64,000 nt of DNA, from the NCBI GenBank assembly GCA_020055645.1, contig CM034546.1:79546001-79610000 (forward strand). The letters run 5' to 3'. Within the stretch, counting starts at the first letter, position 1, and each line of letters starts with the position of its first letter. The position numbers and the translations under genes were made by a program. The notes under the pieces were generated by a model, which worked only from the letters and a program-made list of their open reading frames with translations, was not told where the DNA came from and ran no database searches. Source of the stretch: Tomocerus qinae. Its lineage: Eukaryota; Arthropoda; Collembola; Entomobryomorpha; Tomoceridae. Shown in pieces: positions 57,641-64,000 of this stretch.

Positions 57641-58618
57641 AACATCATAATACTTTTACAAATTGAGGAGCAGGGACCTTCTAAGTAGGAAAAAGATAAA
57701 TGAATGAGTGGAATGTTCCTTCTTTTTCTCGCCAACCAAAAGTTTCCGAAAAAAAGAGATTTGATTTTCAAGGTTGGGTAGCTCTCACTCTCACATTTCT
57801 CAAGAGTTTATTTTAGGAATTTTGATAAAATAATTCTTTAAATTTGTCACAAAATGTTCAACTTATAAAATTTGCACAAAAAGTCCAACTGATAAAACTG
57901 TCATACAAACATTACCCAAATGTAAATACATAGTCAGAACGCCGCAGGTGTTTTCCAACTCAAAGTAAATAATTTTCGGGCCACATCCCTTACCGTCAGG
58001 GCAGTTTGTTCACAGTTTGTCCAGAATATTGTTCAGTACTTTGAGCTAGGAATAGCCTAATGTTGTGCGGCGCTGCTATGGTTTTAATAAACCTTGATCA
58101 GAATTTCATTTTGGCCATTAGTATTTATCTATTACCAGAGTATTCACTATTAGTTTTTCTCGGAGACAAAACACTCATCTATCTGTAAGAGCTCCCTCCC
58201 TAGCGCCATTGCTATACCATTTTAGTGTTCGTATTCCAACATGTTATTTAGCCAGTTTATTGCACTAATATATAACCTTAGCCGGAAAACTTACTTTTTA
58301 AATTGCAGAGTTTATAAAGTTTTTGTGTACAATAAACAATACTATAGAAGTTGAATTTTGTAGAAGACACAAACTTTCCAATGGTAAAAAGTAGCATGCA
58401 TGGTGAATGTATCTATTATTAATTAAGCTTCGTATACTCCGCAGTGCATTTCGATGAAATTTTTTGTTTTTGGAATAATAAAGATATATAAACCATTTGA
58501 TAGATTTGTATCTGTATTATGGGCTGAGTACAAAGATAACATTATTTGTGCTGTACTATGTATTTTAAAAATGTATTACACAAAACTTGCATGAATACAT
58601 CAAAATTAAATGTATTTC
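57641..58618. other. Intergenic, no gene seen
   Basis: AT-rich spacer between the LINE relic and the foldback element; nothing supported. Confidence 0.5.
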
Positions 58619-58823
58619 GTCCCATAAAGTACGATTTAGCCTCAATGCACTTTTAGTTTTGTGTACAAAATAGCCTCAATACATTTTTGTGTGCACGAAA
58701 TAGGCTTACTACACTTCTTGTTTGATACATTAAGGCTAATTCGTGCAGAAAACAAAAATTGCATTGAGGCTATTTCGTACACAAAACGAAAAGTGATTGA
58801 GGCTAAATCGTTCTTTAAGGGAC
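58619..58823. mobile_element. Foldback element next to a receptor stop codon
   Basis: About 60-bp inverted arms: the left starts GTCCCATAAAGTACGATTTA and the right, read in complement, starts GTCCCTTAAAGAACGATTTA. Both continue with GCCTCAATCACTTTT-like sequence, and AGCCTCAAT recurs several times inside. The right end abuts the stop codon (TGA, 58825-58827) of the receptor gene. No clear target duplication. Confidence 0.7.
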
Positions 58824-58824
58824 C

Positions 58825-61256
58825 TCATAAGAAACTCATTAGAAGTTTGAATGTGCCCCGACTTATGCTCAGCAGAAAGATTAGTCCACTCTTCTTGGAC
58901 ACATCTGTGAAGGGACCAATTTGGAAATCAAAAAACTTACACGATTTTGCGTATTTTTTCATGTACCTTGAATCTATTGAATTTCTAGAAGTAAATAATG
59001 AAATTGACTTTGTAATTGCATTTAAATTTTTGGCCATGATGTAAAGAAGAGTGAGTAGAATACACCAAACAGCTGTTGCCATCACCGTATACCCCAAGAA
59101 CATTGAGAAATTGAACGTTGACAGGTGGTCGCTGTGGAGAATAAGCAGCAGATTTGTAATCAGAATTGACCGTGACACAATGAATGCAGCTGGCTGAAGT
59201 GCGACCATAGTAATTTCATTCACTATTTTCATGTGCATTGTTAGGATCCTGTGGTACCGAACAAATACCATCGCAGAACGGAAGTCATCTCTGGTTTTGT
59301 ATTTTTTCCTTCCGAATCTTTTATTGACAAAACATTCAAAATTTAGAATCCAGACTATTTACGATGACATACTGTTCAAATAAATTTAATAAATTCTTTT
59401 CAAATATAATAAATAAAAAAAGTTTTTTTTTAAATTTCATCTTTCATTATTAAACGAAAAACCCAAAAGTAGAATCCAATTTTGTTCTACGACCATTAAT
59501 TGCGGACTAGATACAAGTTTGTAAAATAATTGTGTCAATTTCCATAACTTTGCATTGAATCATAATAGCTATGGTAACTACCTAACCAACCAACTAACAT
59601 ATTGGATTGATTCAGTTTTTGAAGTCCATGGATTTTTTTTTAAATTAGGATATAATGAGCTTAGCGAGTTATTTCATTGTCCATGCCAGCTAAAAATATA
59701 CTAATTAGTCTCAAAGTTATTCTTTATTTTCATGATATGAAGAGCGCATTGCTTGGTCATGTCCCATGCTATGGTTATAATTTTGACATTTCTATCTTTT
59801 GGTAATTTAAAAATTTAACAACAATTTTATACTAAGTATTTACTGAATTTATTAATTATGTAAGTAGGTAATTATTAAATTATTAATTGTAAAGAATCGG
59901 TGTATTTTACTTTAATTCTTTCCCAAGGACTTGAAAGTATCGGCTCATGAAGACTGTGCATATAACAAGGTAGCCCAATAAGAACCAATAGCCAGAAAAT
60001 AGCCACCAAACTAGAATCCCAGTGGCTATCACGATTCCTTTGTGTCGAAACTCTTCGGGTACTATGCCATAAGGAAATATGGGAGCATCGTAGAAAAGAA
60101 AATAGACACACGTTGCTAGCAATGGGTAAACACAGCTTAGGACGTTCATCATTTGACACAGGAGTACATCTCGGAAGGGAATATCCAGGCTGTCCCATTC
60201 ATTGTTGTGGTAGTTCTCTGTGGGTTAATTTTAAAATAGGAAAATATATCGGAAAATAATATATTATTTGTGTACCAAATGTTAATCATTTTAAACTCTA
60301 CTTAATTGTCTATTGCATTGATAGCGGGATTCGAACAGTTATGCAAGGAACCTTAAAAACATAGCTTTTCTTTCTATTGTTTATTTATTACTATCATCAA
60401 TAGTATCACACAGGCTTTGAAAAATGACACACAAAATATTACACACAGCTTAATGTTACAGGAATATGTTATCATTATTTATATGAATTAGTAGGCCCCT
60501 AGTACTATTGCTGAATTTCAAAATGATTAGCCATATCAACATTATTTCATTTCGAAATAAGCTCATGTTTACTTATATTGGACTTTCTTGTTTTACGCGC
60601 ATTTGTATTGCAAAAAGGGCCCGGCTGCATCGTCTTTGGCATTGATTTACGCTGCGTTATAGTATTTACTAACATTAATTAATTCCCTAAGTTTTATTTT
60701 CTTTATCTGTATTATAAGAAGTCATAAATAGTGTTAGAAGATGTAACAAATATTAGATCATATTTTTTTTACTTTTTTCACAATTTTTTGCTTTAAAATG
60801 CTTTCAATGGGAGTCGGATAACAATTTATATTAACAGCAATAGCAATGGCACGTACCTTCAGCTTTAGCAATAGTGATAAGTGCGTCGTTTCCCAGCGTG
60901 CACATACTTTCTCCGTAAAGTAGAATGAAGCAGTGAAGGACGATTCCAAGCCATACCACACAAGAGAAGAAAAAACACAATCCGAAATAGAAAGAGTTGT
61001 CGTTTCTCATCGTCATATCCGCAAATTTGCCTGACAACACCGACGCAGCGAATAGCCATAATACTGTGGTCAGCATACTTCTTCCACGAGTGGAAATTGA
61101 GTTGTCTTTAAGAAATAGACCGCTTTCTGAGTGGTAAGTTGCTGGAAATGCTCCGAAAAGGTTCGCCATTTTAATGTTAAAGACCAGGGACTTCATAGCT
61201 TGGTTTCTGTTTTTTGCTTTACTTTTGTAGCGTTTTTCAATTGGATTAGTTTCCAT
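58825..61256 (-). CDS. Chemoreceptor-like (gustatory/odorant-receptor type) membrane protein, complete copy
   Basis: Exons (minus): 61256-60857, 60217-59911, 59317-58825; 399 aa, phases 1 and 2, frame continuous. Length and layout fit insect-type chemoreceptors. Hydrophobic segments include LTTVLWLFAASVLSG, FYFGLCFFFSCVVWLGIVL, MNVLSCVYPLLATCVYFLF, ATGILVWWLFSGYWFLLGYL, a segment around VSRSILITNLLLIL, and MFLGYTVMATAVWCILLTLL. The C terminus (FQIGPF, then SRGTFKLLMSFL) resembles the short tail after the last helix of arthropod gustatory receptors, but the TYhhhhhQF signature is absent. The family call is therefore moderate. N-terminal basic cytosolic segment (KRYKSKAKNRN). Tandem copies lie on both sides. 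The stop codon lies at a foldback element. Confidence 0.7.
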
Positions 61257-63868
61257 TTTATGATGGGTATAATATAATAAACTTTAAATTTGCTTTCTAA
61301 TATTGTGATAAATAATTGCAGGACACTTTCCATTATTGGTAAATAGTTACTTACTGAAAAATTGTTAGAAGAATGGCCTGTTGGCTTCGGAGTATAGAAT
61401 GAATTCACGCCACTGCACTGCACTATCAGCTGAACATACTATGCTGCAATTCTTTTAAATAGTCTATGGTAATTTTTTTTGTTTTCGTCAAAGTCCGTTG
61501 CTTACTTACGTGTGATAAGAATATCAAGTATATATTTTTGTAAGTAATAAACAATATCTGTTATTGTGTTTCCTGAAATATGTAATTTTTTTGATGACCG
61601 GTTCATTGCGCATTTCTTTCCCAAAAACAAATTTAATTTAAATAGCGCAATATTAACCATGGATTCATATGCCATTTTATTATTCATTACACTACATTTA
61701 CTGCACTAATAACCTTTCACGAAAGAAAATATAAATGCAGTGGTAGTAATCAATGTATATCGTGATTTTTACACATATATTTAGCAATGTAGGTAATTAT
61801 TAAACAGTAAATAATCTTGAAGTGTAAAATTACCGAACTATAATTCATAAGGGGTAATCATTGGCAATGGATTGGACGCGATATCAAAACAGAAAGAAAA
61901 ACGTTGTAGGGGCTTATTATAAGTACCTACACTGGCTACACTACACAACACAGTAAAAAATATCAAACGTGTTCGTGAATTTCTTTCACAAAAACATTTC
62001 TTCTTTTTCTGTCATACTGTATATTCATAAATATGAAAGTGAAGAAACTTGGGGCCTGAATCCAATGATCGATAAAAGAACACCTACCGACTATCTAATC
62101 AGTTTAATTATAGGCTATGGTAGTGACATGACAGTTTGACAGTGCATCTGAAAAATGGCAAAATAATTTCTCCTCCAACTCCAATGTTGCTCCAGAAAGT
62201 TGTCATGACATATATGACAAGGTTTTTATATTTTACTTTTCTTATTACTGCCCCAAAACCGAAAAAAGTATGCATACAAAAGATTTCTCCAAAATAATGC
62301 AGCTAGGCTACTAATTGGTTTACTTCCATTGTGTCACGAATTCGACTTTACAGGTTAGGTTAGGTTAGGGATGTAGACTCAAATCTTTATAACTATATGG
62401 ATGAAATTTCGTTCCTAGGTTCCCTAGGAACTCATTCTGAACGAAAGGTGATAATCCGAAGTTATAAGGTGCAAAAATACTACTTACACTGTTACACCAT
62501 TAAGGCATGCGAACATTTGTGTCTGTACATCTTATTTTTGAATGATTTCCCACACCGAAAAATCTAAATATCTATTTTCCAATCCATCCTCAATAATGTA
62601 ATATTTGGCTTTTTGCTGTATGTGTATCATAATATTATATCATTTGAGTTGGAGTGGCCTTTTTGATTGCAATTTATAATAATAAATATACATTTTTATT
62701 CGTTTCGATAAAATAAACTTGATTTCCAATTGCAGATGTCTCCAATTACATCGAGTCGTTTATTTGACCGTTCATTTACTAAAGTTTAAGGCAGATTGTT
62801 GTTTTTAATAATTTGAGATAATAATATAATTTATTTAGTATTCATTTCTGAATGCATTAAATGGCCAACAATAACCGTTGATACTCTCTATCGAAAAACA
62901 TAGACTTTATAGTTTCGACTCCTTTAAATAAATTTATAACTAGGTGTAAAATTGAGTACTGTGTAACAATCAGATATTTAATTGTGAATATATTTGATCA
63001 AAAACTTAAACCAGAGTATAAAAACCAAATCACGGTAATGGATTCATATACGGGAAATAATTCTTGGTCATTTTGCAAAGATTTTCACTAAAATTATATT
63101 GAGTACCAATATTATCTGCATTATTAAAATTTATTCCTAACAAAAGTTATTTATCGTGACATATTCGTCATACCGGCAGTATTAGTTATTTACCTTTCTT
63201 TTTTATTTTTTCAGGATGGAAGTCATCAAGTCATCCCGTTTTTTTACATTTTCGTTAATTTTCCTTGAAAGATGATGTTCCAGCGACCTTTCAAATCAAA
63301 AACGTATTTTCTTCTTTATAGTTTATAATATTAAATTGTTCGGAGAGAAAGTAGTCGATGTAGTACGGAAGAGGAAATAATTGTTTTGAAGCAATCTGTG
63401 TAGTTCATTGCGGGATATTTTGCCAGAGCTTATTGTTAATGGAAAGAAAAAGGAACAGAATTTACAGTTATTTTGCATTCAATTTTCTGTGATTGTAGTA
63501 GCTAAATCATTCGACATGGAGACTATTTACTATACCAAACAAATGATATAAAATATATAGGCTAGACGATATGATAATGAAGACCTAAGATAAGGTAGAA
63601 TTCGATTCCCTTCAGGGTAATAGATTGTAAAAAGTGAGTATTTTAGAGTTTAGAAGCAATTTGGTTGGAATAACAGAAAAATTTCGGTTAATTTTTTCCG
63701 TTATCGCTGCCAGAGAGAACTGAAACTGCAAAATATTTTCAGTTCTATTGAAATTCTTCAAGCATTTGAATGTATTAAATGTTAAAAAGTCAAATAAGAA
63801 ATAGATATTTAAAAGGTGCATGAAAATTTCAAAATTATATATTTGCAAAATATACTTATTATATAGCC
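61257..63868. other. Intergenic, no gene seen
   Basis: Promoter side of the receptor at 61256 and spacer to the next copy. It contains three TTAGG units (62355-62369). No exon supported. Confidence 0.5.
62355..62369 (+). repeat. Three interstitial TTAGG units
   Basis: TTAGG x3 within GGTTAGGTTAGGTTAGGG. TTAGG is the ancestral arthropod telomere unit. Three units may be chance or a repair footprint. Confidence 0.4.
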
Positions 63869-64000
63869 TTATAAGAAACTCATAAGAAGTTTGAACGTGC
63901 CCCGACTTATGCTCAACAAAAATTTAGGTCCACTTTTCTTAGACACTTTGGTGAAGGGATCAATTTGGAAATGGAAAGACTTGCAGGATTTCGCATATTT
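63869..64000 (-). CDS. Chemoreceptor-like protein, third copy, 3' end only
   Basis: The last 43 codons (stop TAA 63869-63871) of a third tandem copy; the rest lies beyond the window. It ends KSGPKFLLSISRGTFKLLMS, almost identical to the two other copies, and no lesion is visible in the part present. It shows that the receptor array continues to the right. Confidence 0.7.
   Translation of the reverse strand, partial: KYAKSCKSFHFQIDPFTKVSKKSGPKFLLSISRGTFKLLMSFL

Noticed and set aside
60320..60345. GTTCGAATCCC, a tRNA B-box-like sequence on the minus strand
   Set aside because: No A box, acceptor stem or anticodon arm can be folded around it.
1..64000. CRISPR arrays, bacterial operons, viral or plasmid sequences
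   Set aside because: Spliced genes, poly(A) signals and eukaryotic transposons throughout; no direct-repeat/spacer array or viral gene seen.

Overview
The window is AT-rich, intron-containing animal nuclear DNA. Four things point to an arthropod: a clear orthologue of the chromatin protein Cramped, a CS-alpha-beta defensin with a secretory leader, insect-type multi-pass chemoreceptor-like genes, and a short run of the arthropod telomere unit TTAGG. Most introns are 60-100 bp with GT...AG ends. A springtail or other basal hexapod would fit, but that is an inference; nothing here fixes the species.

Layout. (1) 130-11,356: five small genes for secreted peptides, three on the minus and two on the plus strand, built from phase-1 exons. 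Four carry copies of a module with core S-G-x-V-N-M-x-G-x-N followed by [F/Y]-N-N-Q-G. The fifth ends in an exon that looks taken from histone H3. An interrupted secreted-peptide gene (7,649) lies among them. (2) 11,732-38,680: a tandem array, all on the minus strand, of three-exon secreted proteins that I read tentatively as lipocalin-like: five intact genes, one pseudogene, one gene-deletion scar and one 3' relic. Inside it sit a defensin (13,971-14,334) and a secreted coiled-coil plus aerolysin-like pore-forming-type protein (19,023-21,606). (3) 40,428-43,828: a divergent pair of 12-cysteine secreted proteins. (4) 44,736-44,988: a broken trypsin-like protease exon. (5) 46,781-50,746: Cramped, nine exons, the only deeply conserved housekeeping gene. 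(6) 52,788-64,000: three tandem copies of a chemoreceptor-like gene: one N-truncated, one complete (399 aa), one cut by the window edge.

Non-autonomous transposons are frequent. They include hAT-type elements with 8-bp target duplications (4,022; 37,461; 39,575; probably 51,242), a piggyBac-type element flanked by TTAA (34,678), a foldback element abutting a receptor stop codon (58,619), decayed non-LTR retrotransposon pieces (about 8,127 and 57,359), an 18-bp satellite (about 23,345) and a perfect 70-bp palindrome inside an intron (43,331).

Together, regions 1-3 look like a cluster of fast-evolving secreted effectors (probably defence or body-surface/secretory proteins). Tandem duplication, exon duplication and decay are all visible there. 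Exon structures were worked out by hand from splice signals, reading-frame continuity and comparison between paralogues in the window; no database search was possible.
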